Below are positions 16,848 to 23,111 of a DNA stretch of 64,000 nucleotides, piece by piece. The stretch's first letter is position 1. The number at the start of each line of letters is the position of its first letter. The notes below the pieces were generated by a model. That model saw only the letters and a list, made by a program, of their open reading frames with translations. It was not told the DNA's origin and ran no database searches. The position numbers and the translations under genes are program-made. Source of the stretch: Salinimicrobium nanhaiense (GTDB taxonomy: Bacteria; Bacteroidota; Bacteroidia; Flavobacteriales; Flavobacteriaceae); contig JAAVJQ010000016.1 of NCBI GenBank assembly GCA_012038135.1, forward strand, positions 1 to 64,000, given 5' to 3'.

Positions 16848-17036
16848 CTGTTAAAAATTGTTTTTATATGGCAGGATTGTCACCATCTCTGTTGACAACA
16901 CTAAAACGATTTTGTTCCGCAACTAATTTAGAAGGTTCAAGGCGAACAGAGTATGACCTATGTCATACGTGGAGCATATCAATTAGATGATTTTCTCCCT
17001 TCGACAAGAGGTGTCAAAAATGACATTTCTGGGAAG
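16848..17036. other. iorA upstream region
   Basis: This stretch contains the control region of iorA. No consensus TAnnTTTG was found on the minus strand close to the start, which fits a gene that needs an activator. The only clear structure is the inverted repeat at 16951-16968. No open reading frame of note is present. Confidence 0.4.
16951..16968. promoter_or_regulatory. Perfect inverted repeat upstream of iorA
   Basis: GTATGAC-CTAT-GTCATAC has perfect 7-base arms and a 4-base centre, the geometry of Crp/Fnr-family operators (core TGAC-N4-GTCA). It lies about 104 bases upstream of the iorA ATG. The regulator is not in the window. Confidence 0.5.
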
Positions 17037-17223
17037 TGTTGGGCTAAAAGTCCTTTTTAGAAAAAGGAATATCCTATACCCTCCGGATAAATCCGGAGGC
17101 AATTCAATTTGACAAATCAATCAATCCTCCGACGATTTGAGACTTCGTTAAACGCTGCCTTGAATGACCTCCGCCTTCAGGCGGAGCTATGGAAGCCTAT
17201 ACCACATAAGGCTTTAGCCAATA
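17037..17223. repeat. Composite palindromic (REP-like) repeat, right copy
   Basis: Same layout as 10820-11061. An edge TGTTGGGCTAAAAGTCC lies at about 17037, CCTCCGGAT..ATCCGGAGG plus CAATT at 17080-17099, CTCCGCC..GGCGGAG at 17169-17186, and a closing AAGGCTTTAGCC edge ends near 17220. This copy has two main palindromes against three in the left copy. Together the copies bracket the four-gene oxidation module. Confidence 0.75.
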
Positions 17224-17235
17224 GATGAACGGAAA

Positions 17236-17270
17236 TAAAAAAACGCTCCCGAACAGGAGCGTTCTTTATC
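17236..17270 (-). terminator. Terminator of hsp20
   Basis: AACGCTCC and GGAGCGTT pair around a 6-base loop at 17242-17263. On the minus strand the stem is followed by TTTTTTTATTT, a good intrinsic terminator 18 bases after the hsp20 stop. Confidence 0.85.
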
Positions 17271-17287
17271 ACTTTTGAGAACCCGGT

Positions 17288-17731
17288 TTATGCAATCTCG
17301 ATCATTCTTTTCGCCTGCACTTTGGCGTCTTCTCTTTTTGGAAGGTTGATCATAAGCACACCATCCTTATATTCGGCAGAGATCTTCTCAACATCAACGG
17401 TTTCAGGTAAAGTAAATGCTCTTTTGAAGCTGCTGTAACTAAACTCACGGCGGGTGAATCTTCCGTTATTGTCCTTTTTCTCTTCTTCGTTCTTTTCTTC
17501 AGAAGAAATAGTCAGCACGCCGTTATCCAGCTCCAGGTTAAAATCTTTTTTGGTCTTTCCGGGAGCGGCAACTTCAAGAGTAAAGTAGTCATCATTTTCA
17601 GAAACATTTACGGCAGGTACACTGGTACCAATTCTGTTCATGGTTCTTCCGCCGTCCATCCAATCTGTCTTGAACATGTCGTCAAAGATCGATGGAAGCC
17701 AGTTGTCGGTATTTCTCTTAATTAAGGTCAT
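17288..17731 (-). CDS. Small heat shock protein (Hsp20/alpha-crystallin family)
   Basis: ATP-independent chaperone that holds unfolded proteins. The 147 residues start with a short variable arm (NWLPSIFDDMFKTDW), then an alpha-crystallin domain from about 38 to 130 with VNVSENDDYFTLEVAAPGKTKKDF and the closing GVLMINLPK, and a short C-terminal tail with an AKRMIEIA end in place of the usual I-x-I. The insertion EEKNEEEKKDNNGRFTRREFSYSSF is the variable loop. The gene is monocistronic, with a terminator after it and a palindrome (AAGACAT-T-ATGTCTT) 82 bases upstream. The start ATG at 17731 is the only sensible one. Confidence 0.93.
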   Translation of the reverse strand: MTLIKRNTDNWLPSIFDDMFKTDWMDGGRTMNRIGTSVPAVNVSENDDYFTLEVAAPGKTKKDFNLELDNGVLTISSEEKNEEEKKDNNGRFTRREFSYSSFKRAFTLPETVDVEKISAEYKDGVLMINLPKREDAKVQAKRMIEIA

Positions 17732-17812
17732 AGCTCTAATATTTTAGTTAGACATTTTAATTTTTTAATTTTTCAAAAGAGGTTAGGCAATTTAAATACC
17801 AACTACGTTTTC

Positions 17813-17827
17813 AAGACATTATGTCTT
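17813..17827. promoter_or_regulatory. Palindrome upstream of hsp20
   Basis: AAGACAT-T-ATGTCTT is a perfect inverted repeat with 7-base arms in an AT-rich region between the divergent hsp20 and DUF1456 genes. It may be an operator for either; it is not the CIRCE heat-shock element (TTAGCACTC..GAGTGCTAA). Confidence 0.35.
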
Positions 17828-17955
17828 ATTTTTACTTTTTAGGGGTGTCAATTTGTCTGCTGAAGAAATAAGGGAGAGAGACAAAGATGTTCTTTTCACC
17901 TGAAGGTTTTCATGTTTGATTCATGTTGCGTATTTTTACCACACAAAATTTACCT

Positions 17956-18201
17956 ATGCCGCTATCGAATAATGATATCTTCAAGAAGTTGAGGGTTGCA
18001 CTTAAGCTTCGGGATGAAGATATTGTTCATATCTGCTCCCTTGTTGATTTTAAAGTGACCAAGAGTGAGATTGGAGCTATTTTCAGGAGCGAAGATCATC
18101 CAAAATATATGGAATGCGGGGACCAGTTCCTGCGGAATTTCCTAAACGGTCTCGTGATCTACAAACGCGGACCCATGCCTAAAAAGGAAGAAAAGAAGTA
18201 G
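17956..18201 (+). CDS. DUF1456 family protein (single-repeat form)
   Basis: Small basic cytosolic protein of 81 residues from the ATG at 17956 (MPLSNNDIFKKLRVALKL). DUF1456/YehS proteins usually have two copies of this unit in about 150 residues (NNDILRRLRYALDL..), while this gene codes for one: DIFKKLRVALKLRDEDIVHICSLVDFKVTKSEIGAIFRSEDHPKY then FLRNFLNGLVIYKRG. An in-frame ATG at 17923 exists but adds residues unlike the family and lies in the promoter region. Function is unknown. The cysH ATG begins 3 bases after its stop, so they are probably co-transcribed. Confidence 0.75.
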   Translation: MPLSNNDIFKKLRVALKLRDEDIVHICSLVDFKVTKSEIGAIFRSEDHPKYMECGDQFLRNFLNGLVIYKRGPMPKKEEKK

Positions 18202-18204
18202 TAC

Positions 18205-18894
18205 ATGGAGGTAATTTCAGAAAGACGAGAGGTTTCAGCTGCTGAAGTAGCACAGCTAAATCAAAAATATAAAAACCTGGATCTTCACCAGAGGATCTCA
18301 GAATTATACTGTGACTTTAATGAAGCAGAAGTGATGTTAACCAGTTCTTTTGCTGCCACCTCTGCTTTTCTGCTCAAGCTTTTTTCTGATGTAAACAGGG
18401 ACCAGCTGGTATATTTTATCGACACAGGTTATCACTTTGAACAAACCCTGGAATACAAGGAGCAGTTAACAGAACTATACGGGCTGCGGGTAAAATCAAT
18501 AGGTGCGGTGAAGGAAGAACACGAGTTCACCAAAGCTGATGAAACCTGGAAGAAGAATCCCGATTTTTGTTGTTTTATCAACAAGGTGAAACCCCTGGAC
18601 CTCATCAAATCCAAGTATACTGTTTGGGTGAGCGGACTAATGGAATGGCAAAGTGACCATAGGGCTACTTTGGATATTTTTGAACAGAGAGGAGAAATTT
18701 TAAAGTTCTATCCTCTTCTGGATGTCTCAAAGGAAGAGCGCGATAAATTCATAAAAGCACATAACCTGCCTTTTCACCCTCTTGTGGCAAAAGGATATCA
18801 CTCTATTGGCTGCTCCCACTGCACTGTTGCAGGTGATGAACGCAGCGGACGCTGGAACAATAATCCTAAAACAGAATGTGGGTTACACCTGTAA
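18205..18894 (+). CDS. cysH: Phosphoadenylyl/adenylyl-sulfate reductase (CysH family)
   Basis: Reduces activated sulfate (APS or PAPS) to sulfite in assimilatory sulfate reduction, using thioredoxin. The 229-residue protein has the PP-loop region TSSFAATSAFLLKL (46-59), YFIDTGYHF (70-78) and the catalytic C-terminal ECGLHL with C225. CC at 122-123 and C203/C206 (GCSHC) form the CC-x79-CxxC pattern that binds a 4Fe-4S cluster, which marks the plant-type APS reductases rather than the cluster-free PAPS enzymes. No sulfate adenylyltransferase or sulfite reductase gene is nearby. It follows DUF1456 after 3 bases. Confidence 0.92.
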   Translation: MEVISERREVSAAEVAQLNQKYKNLDLHQRISELYCDFNEAEVMLTSSFAATSAFLLKLFSDVNRDQLVYFIDTGYHFEQTLEYKEQLTELYGLRVKSIGAVKEEHEFTKADETWKKNPDFCCFINKVKPLDLIKSKYTVWVSGLMEWQSDHRATLDIFEQRGEILKFYPLLDVSKEERDKFIKAHNLPFHPLVAKGYHSIGCSHCTVAGDERSGRWNNNPKTECGLHL

Positions 18895-18939
18895 AAAAGA
18901 TCCTGGACCGCTCCGCTGCAAGAGTCAAGAACCAAGACT
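18893..18939 (+). repeat. Dispersed repeat copy, CCAAGACT family
   Basis: AAAAAGATCCTGGACCGCTC, then CGCTGCAAGAGTCAAGAACC, then AAGACT. It begins inside the cysH stop codon. It matches the copy at 4386-4433 and the inner end of the two MITEs in reverse complement (GGACCGCTCCGCTTCTAGAG). Confidence 0.75.
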
Positions 18940-18995
18940 AAATTCCTTTATTTTCGCATCTAATTTATTTAAGCTCCTGTAGGATTAAATAAAAA

Positions 18996-19024
18996 AATCC
19001 CGGAGTGATGAGTTCCGGGATTCT
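18996..19024. terminator. Bidirectional terminator between cysH and the small secreted protein
   Basis: AATCCCGGA pairs with TCCGGGATT around a short loop; an A-run precedes it and TTCTTTGTTT follows. It serves both converging genes. Confidence 0.8.
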
Positions 19025-19047
19025 TTGTTTAGTAAAGTCGGCTAAGT

Positions 19048-19371
19048 CTAACATAAAGGCTTTACTACTGTAAGTTCATAGATCTTACCCTTCATCCAGT
19101 CGGCAGGCAGGGTCTTATTGGCAAGTTTCTCTTCCAGAAACTTACAAACCTCCTTATTTTCTGAAGCTACAGACAGGCTCTGGATCTTTTGATCTTCAGA
19201 AACCGAGAAGAATAATGTTACTTCCAGGGTTTTACCGTCTGTCGATTTAAAATCCTTCAGCATATTCTCAATCTCCAAAGAAACTGAATCCGGATGGGTA
19301 ACTGTTTCGGCCTGAGTGGCCGAAGTAAGGATCACTGCAACTACTACTAACAACATCTTGATACTTTTCAT
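19048..19371 (-). CDS. Small secreted protein, function unknown
   Basis: A 107-residue exported protein. A signal peptide covers about 1-21 (MKSIKMLLVVVAVILTSATQA, probable cut after TQA). The mature part, SVSLEIENMLKDFKSTDGKTLEVTLFFSVSEDQKIQSLSVAS, reads like the TonB/energy-transducer C-terminal-like small periplasmic proteins of flavobacteria, in which a strand-turn-strand precedes a helix (VCKFLEEKLAN). Two cysteines (in EVCKFL and the C-terminal PLC) could form a disulfide. I do not recognise a named family. It is monocistronic, with its own terminator and two terminators upstream that separate it from sucC. Confidence 0.65.
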   Translation of the reverse strand: MKSIKMLLVVVAVILTSATQAETVTHPDSVSLEIENMLKDFKSTDGKTLEVTLFFSVSEDQKIQSLSVASENKEVCKFLEEKLANKTLPADWMKGKIYELTVVKPLC

Positions 19372-19506
19372 AATATTCGTTTTTTAAATTGACTTATTTA
19401 TTTTTTGATGACTGATTCTTTACTTTAAAGACTTATAAAAGAGCATGTTGTTACAAGCTTTAAATCCTTTAACAAAAATTTCACATAACTAAGTGTAAGG
19501 CAATAA

Positions 19507-19540
19507 AAAACCCGGTATTGAGCCGGGTTTCTCTTTTTTT
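19507..19540. terminator. Terminator hairpin between sucC and the small secreted protein
   Basis: AACCCGG and CCGGGTT pair around a short loop at 19509-19529. T-rich runs follow on both strands. It is the second hairpin after sucC on the minus strand. Confidence 0.7.
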
Positions 19541-19621
19541 TGCTGAAGTTTTACCTTCTGGATTGCTGTCACACCGATTTTTTCTTCTTAACTCAACTTT
19601 AACATTTCGAATAGGTGCATA

Positions 19622-19652
19622 AAAAAACCCCGGTAATTTACCGGGGTTTATA
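19622..19652 (-). terminator. Terminator of sucC
   Basis: AACCCCGGTAA and TTACCGGGGTT pair almost without a loop; on the minus strand TTTTTTTATG follows. It lies 22 bases after the sucC stop. Confidence 0.85.
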
Positions 19653-19673
19653 TTTATTGAGGTTCAGCGCTTT

Positions 19674-20864
19674 TTAGGCCAGCACTTCCTGAACTTTATC
19701 TGCTGCTTCCTGGAATTCTACTGCACTGTAAACATCCAGCCCGCTATTGTCGATCAATTCTTTTGCAATATCTGCATTGGTTCCCTGCAAACGCACAATA
19801 ATAGGTACGTTAATGTTCCCCATGTTCTTATAGGCATCAACAATTCCCTGAGCTACACGATCACAACGTACAATCCCTCCAAAAATGTTAACCAGGATAG
19901 CCTTTACTTTTTCATCTTTTAGGATAAGACGGAATGCTTCTTCCACTCTCTTGGCATCTGCCGTACCTCCCACGTCAAGGAAGTTTGCCGGTTCCCCACC
20001 TGCCTGCTTTATAAGGTCCATAGTAGCCATCGCAAGACCGGCACCATTTACCATACAACCTACGTTTCCGTCAAGATCAACATAATTAAGTCCTACCGCA
20101 CGGGCTTCAACTTCTACAGGGCTCTCTTCCCGCTCGTCACGCATTTCGGCGTAATCTTTATGACGAAAGAGGGCGTTATCATCTAAAGTTACTTTAGCAT
20201 CAACAGCCATGATCTTATCATCACTTGTCTTTAGAACAGGATTGATCTCGAAAAGTGTAGAATCAGATTTTGTGAAGGCCTCATAAAGAGACATCACGAA
20301 TTTTGTCATTTCTTTAAAAGCAGTTCCGCTTAGACCAAGGTTGAAAGCAATTCTTCGCGCCTGGAAAGGTAAAAGTCCGGTTGAAGGATCAATTTCCTCA
20401 TTAAAAATAAGATGCGGAGTCTCCTCTGCAACTGTTTCAATATCCATCCCACCTTCGGTAGAATACATGATCATGTTTCTTCCGGTGGCACGATTTAAAA
20501 GCACAGACATATAATATTCTTCCGGCTCATTATCTCCCGGATAGTATACATCTTCAGCGATCAAAACCTGGTGTACCTTTTTACCTTCCGCAGAAGTTTG
20601 AGGCGTTACAAGATTCATCCCAATGATTTGACCAGAAATCTCTTCTACTTCCTGAAGGTTCTTGGCTAGTTTTACTCCTCCACCTTTTCCACGTCCACCA
20701 GCATGAACCTGAGCTTTAATTACATGCCAACCTGTACCGGTTTGTTCTGTAAGTTTTTTTGCAGCTTCTACTGCCTCTTTTGGATCCTGGGCAACAATTC
20801 CACGCTGTACGCGCACTCCAAAACTGCTTAAAATCTCTTTTCCCTGATATTCGTGTATATTCAT
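19674..20864 (-). CDS. sucC: Succinate-CoA ligase, beta subunit
   Basis: ATP-grasp subunit of succinyl-CoA synthetase in the TCA cycle; it binds the nucleotide and succinate while SucD carries the phosphohistidine. The 396 residues match the family length. MNIHEYQGKEILSSFGV opens the ATP-grasp domain, VHAGGRGKGGGVKLA (about 52-66) is the nucleotide loop, EINPVL near 200 holds metal ligands, and GCMVNGAGLAMATMDL (about 255-270) and VNIFGGIVRCD (about 323-333) are the flavodoxin-like C-domain motifs. sucD is not adjacent, a usual split in Flavobacteriaceae. A consensus promoter lies 35 bases upstream. Confidence 0.97.
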   Translation of the reverse strand: MNIHEYQGKEILSSFGVRVQRGIVAQDPKEAVEAAKKLTEQTGTGWHVIKAQVHAGGRGKGGGVKLAKNLQEVEEISGQIIGMNLVTPQTSAEGKKVHQVLIAEDVYYPGDNEPEEYYMSVLLNRATGRNMIMYSTEGGMDIETVAEETPHLIFNEEIDPSTGLLPFQARRIAFNLGLSGTAFKEMTKFVMSLYEAFTKSDSTLFEINPVLKTSDDKIMAVDAKVTLDDNALFRHKDYAEMRDEREESPVEVEARAVGLNYVDLDGNVGCMVNGAGLAMATMDLIKQAGGEPANFLDVGGTADAKRVEEAFRLILKDEKVKAILVNIFGGIVRCDRVAQGIVDAYKNMGNINVPIIVRLQGTNADIAKELIDNSGLDVYSAVEFQEAADKVQEVLA

Positions 20865-20898
20865 AATAAGGTATTTCTTCAGTGTTTGTTATGGTCCA

Positions 20899-20930
20899 CA
20901 AAAGTAACAAATGTTATAAGATAATGCCAA
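20899..20930 (-). promoter_or_regulatory. Promoter of sucC
   Basis: On the minus strand TTG (20928-20930) and TACTTTTG (20899-20906) are separated by 21 bases, matching the Bacteroidota -33/-7 pair. The sucC ATG follows after about 34 bases. Confidence 0.65.
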
Positions 20931-20968
20931 TATATTTTGGCCGCAGCACACAGCCAACGGGAATTTTT

Positions 20969-21625
20969 TTATTTTTTTGTTCTCAACCTAAACTCGGTAA
21001 AATCCAGGGGGTCAAAATTCCTGAAATGCCCGTTCAATTCAATGGTCTGTTTAGTGCGGTTCAACTCCTGTATAATAGGAATAGTGATAAGGAGATGATT
21101 GATCAAAAATTCCTGTCTTGCTTTTTCTGAAGTCAGTTTTAGCAGAGAGTATTCCTGGTCAAGGGAAAGACCAATTTTATGGGCCAGAGTATAACTACGG
21201 AAAGAGGGAAGGTCGATTTTTGGCCTTGGAACCTCAAGATGTATGTACAGCTCATAGATCAACTCGAGCAGCTGATTTTTCAGAGTTTCTGAAGCATCAT
21301 CTTTGTCCTGAAGAAATTCCACATCTCCCCCGGCATAGTATTTCCCCTTTTCTATGGGATCAAAATTTTTAATTCTAAAGACTCTAAGGCCGCGACAAAT
21401 AATATCTTTCGCCCCGTTTTCATAGTTCACTACTACATTTAACAGCTCCATTTCGGTACCATATTCAAGCTGATTGTCTTTAAACAAGGGGATTCCGAAA
21501 TTGATCCCGGATTTTTCACAGTCATTAATCAACTGCTTATAGCGTTTCTCAAAAATGTGTAAAGGCAGCCTCTCCCCGGGATAAACTACGTTTTGCAAAG
21601 GAAAAAGTGCCAGCCTGGATCTCAT
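20969..21625 (-). CDS. Lon N-terminal (LAN) domain protein
   Basis: A 218-residue protein made only of the substrate-binding N-terminal domain of Lon protease, without ATPase or peptidase parts. From the ATG at 21625 it reads MRSRLALFPLQNVVYPGERLPLHIFEKRY, the typical opening (LPLFPL..V.FPG..LPLHIFE.RY). It continues with GINFGIPLFKDNQLEYGTEM and GLRVFRIKNFD. The function of stand-alone LAN proteins in bacteria is not settled. An upstream ATG at 21691 exists but adds a poorly conserved stretch. It shares a divergent gap with lysA. Confidence 0.85.
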   Translation of the reverse strand: MRSRLALFPLQNVVYPGERLPLHIFEKRYKQLINDCEKSGINFGIPLFKDNQLEYGTEMELLNVVVNYENGAKDIICRGLRVFRIKNFDPIEKGKYYAGGDVEFLQDKDDASETLKNQLLELIYELYIHLEVPRPKIDLPSFRSYTLAHKIGLSLDQEYSLLKLTSEKARQEFLINHLLITIPIIQELNRTKQTIELNGHFRNFDPLDFTEFRLRTKK

Positions 21626-21781
21626 AAGGTTCTGAATTTCAATGTAGAAAATTACAAAAAAACTTTCCCTAATTTTATTTTTCCAGATCAAAATTTACAA
21701 CTGTAGCTCCTGTGCAAATAACAAATCGTGGGAATTGGTTATTTTTAAACCTCGGATATGCTCCACCAAAAAAATCTCTCT

Positions 21782-21789
21782 TACTTTTG
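21782..21789 (+). promoter_or_regulatory. -7 promoter element of lysA
   Basis: TACTTTTG matches TAnnTTTG and lies 20 bases before the ATG at 21810. It supports that start over the upstream in-frame ATG at 21735. A clear -33 element was not found. Confidence 0.5.
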
Positions 21790-21809
21790 CAGCTTTAATT
21801 TTAGACAGC

Positions 21810-23030
21810 ATGACAAATCAGGATCTTTTAAAAATTACAGAAAAGTTCGGCAGCCCTGTATATGTATATGATTCAGAAAAGATCATCTCCCAATACAAAC
21901 GGCTCACGAATGCCTTTAGCGGAGTTAAAAACCTGCGAATTCATTATGCTGTCAAAGCCTTATCCAATATTTCCATTTTAAGCCTGTTCCAAAACCTCGG
22001 TGCAGGACTTGATACCGTTTCTGTCCAGGAAGTGAAGCTGGGATTACAGGCAGGAGTAGATCCTTCAAAGATTATTTATACACCTAACGGGGTTTCTCTG
22101 GAAGAAATAGAGATGGTTGCTAAACTGGGAGTTCAGATCAATATCGACAACCTCTCCATTCTTGAACAGTTCGGCACAAAACATCCGGAAGTTCCTGTAT
22201 GTATTAGGATCAATCCTCACGTAATGGCCGGGGGTAATACAAATATTTCTGTTGGGCACATCGATTCGAAATTTGGTATTTCCATTCACCAGATTCCCCA
22301 TGTTTTGCGTATCGTTGAGAATACCGGAATGAACATCAATGGCATTCATATGCACACAGGAAGTGATATTCTGGATATTGAAGTTTTCCTGTATGCTTCA
22401 GAAATTTTGTTTAACACTGCCCTTCAGTTTAAAGATCTGGAATTTCTTGACTTCGGAAGTGGTTTTAAAGTACCCTATAAAGAAGGTGATATTGAAACCA
22501 ATATTGAGGAATTAGGAGAAAAACTTACAGCTAAATTCCAGTCTTTCTGTAAGCAATACGGAAGGGAACTTACCCTGGCCTTTGAACCCGGAAAGTTCCT
22601 TGTTAGTGAAGCAGGGAAATTCCTCGTGAAGGTCAACGTGATCAAGCAAACCACCTCCACGGTTTTTGCGCAGGTAGACAGCGGATTCAACCACCTTATT
22701 CGCCCCATGTTCTATGGTTCGCGCCATGAAATCCATAATATTTCTAATCCTCAGGGGAAGGAAAGATTTTACTCTGTGGTAGGCTACATTTGTGAGACTG
22801 ACACCTTTGCCAGTAACCGCAGAATTGCCGAAATTAAAGAAGGAGATATTCTGGCATTCAACAATGCCGGAGCTTACTGCTATTCTATGGCCAGTAATTT
22901 CAATTCAAGATATCGACCACCCGAGATAATGTGGCACAACGGGGAAGCTCACCTCATTAGAAAAAGGGAAGATTTCGAGGATCTCATCAGGGGACAGGTA
23001 AAAATGGACCTTTCGACTATAACAGAGTAA
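21810..23030 (+). CDS. lysA: Diaminopimelate decarboxylase
   Basis: Last enzyme of lysine biosynthesis, turning meso-diaminopimelate into lysine with PLP. The 406-residue protein from the ATG at 21810 (MTNQDLLKITEKFGSPVYVYD) is an alanine-racemase-fold decarboxylase. The PLP lysine is K49 in HYAVKA. HMHTGSD and LDFGSGFKVPY are the phosphate-binding stretches, and CETDTFA near the C-terminus carries the cysteine of the partner-subunit active site. An in-frame ATG at 21735 would add 25 residues with no family resemblance and includes the -7 element. It converges on trkH, with a strong terminator between. Confidence 0.95.
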   Translation: MTNQDLLKITEKFGSPVYVYDSEKIISQYKRLTNAFSGVKNLRIHYAVKALSNISILSLFQNLGAGLDTVSVQEVKLGLQAGVDPSKIIYTPNGVSLEEIEMVAKLGVQINIDNLSILEQFGTKHPEVPVCIRINPHVMAGGNTNISVGHIDSKFGISIHQIPHVLRIVENTGMNINGIHMHTGSDILDIEVFLYASEILFNTALQFKDLEFLDFGSGFKVPYKEGDIETNIEELGEKLTAKFQSFCKQYGRELTLAFEPGKFLVSEAGKFLVKVNVIKQTTSTVFAQVDSGFNHLIRPMFYGSRHEIHNISNPQGKERFYSVVGYICETDTFASNRRIAEIKEGDILAFNNAGAYCYSMASNFNSRYRPPEIMWHNGEAHLIRKREDFEDLIRGQVKMDLSTITE

Positions 23031-23062
23031 GATCGGGAAAAAAGATTTTTAAGGTATTCCAT

Positions 23063-23108
23063 TAAAAGCCTGCTCAAAAATACCTTTTTTGAGCAGGCTT
23101 TTTTTTGC
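23063..23108. terminator. Bidirectional terminator between lysA and trkH
   Basis: AAAGCCTGCTCAAAAA pairs with TTTTTTGAGCAGGCTTT, followed by an eight-T run on the plus strand. The flanking genes converge. Confidence 0.9.
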
Positions 23109-23111
23109 ACC

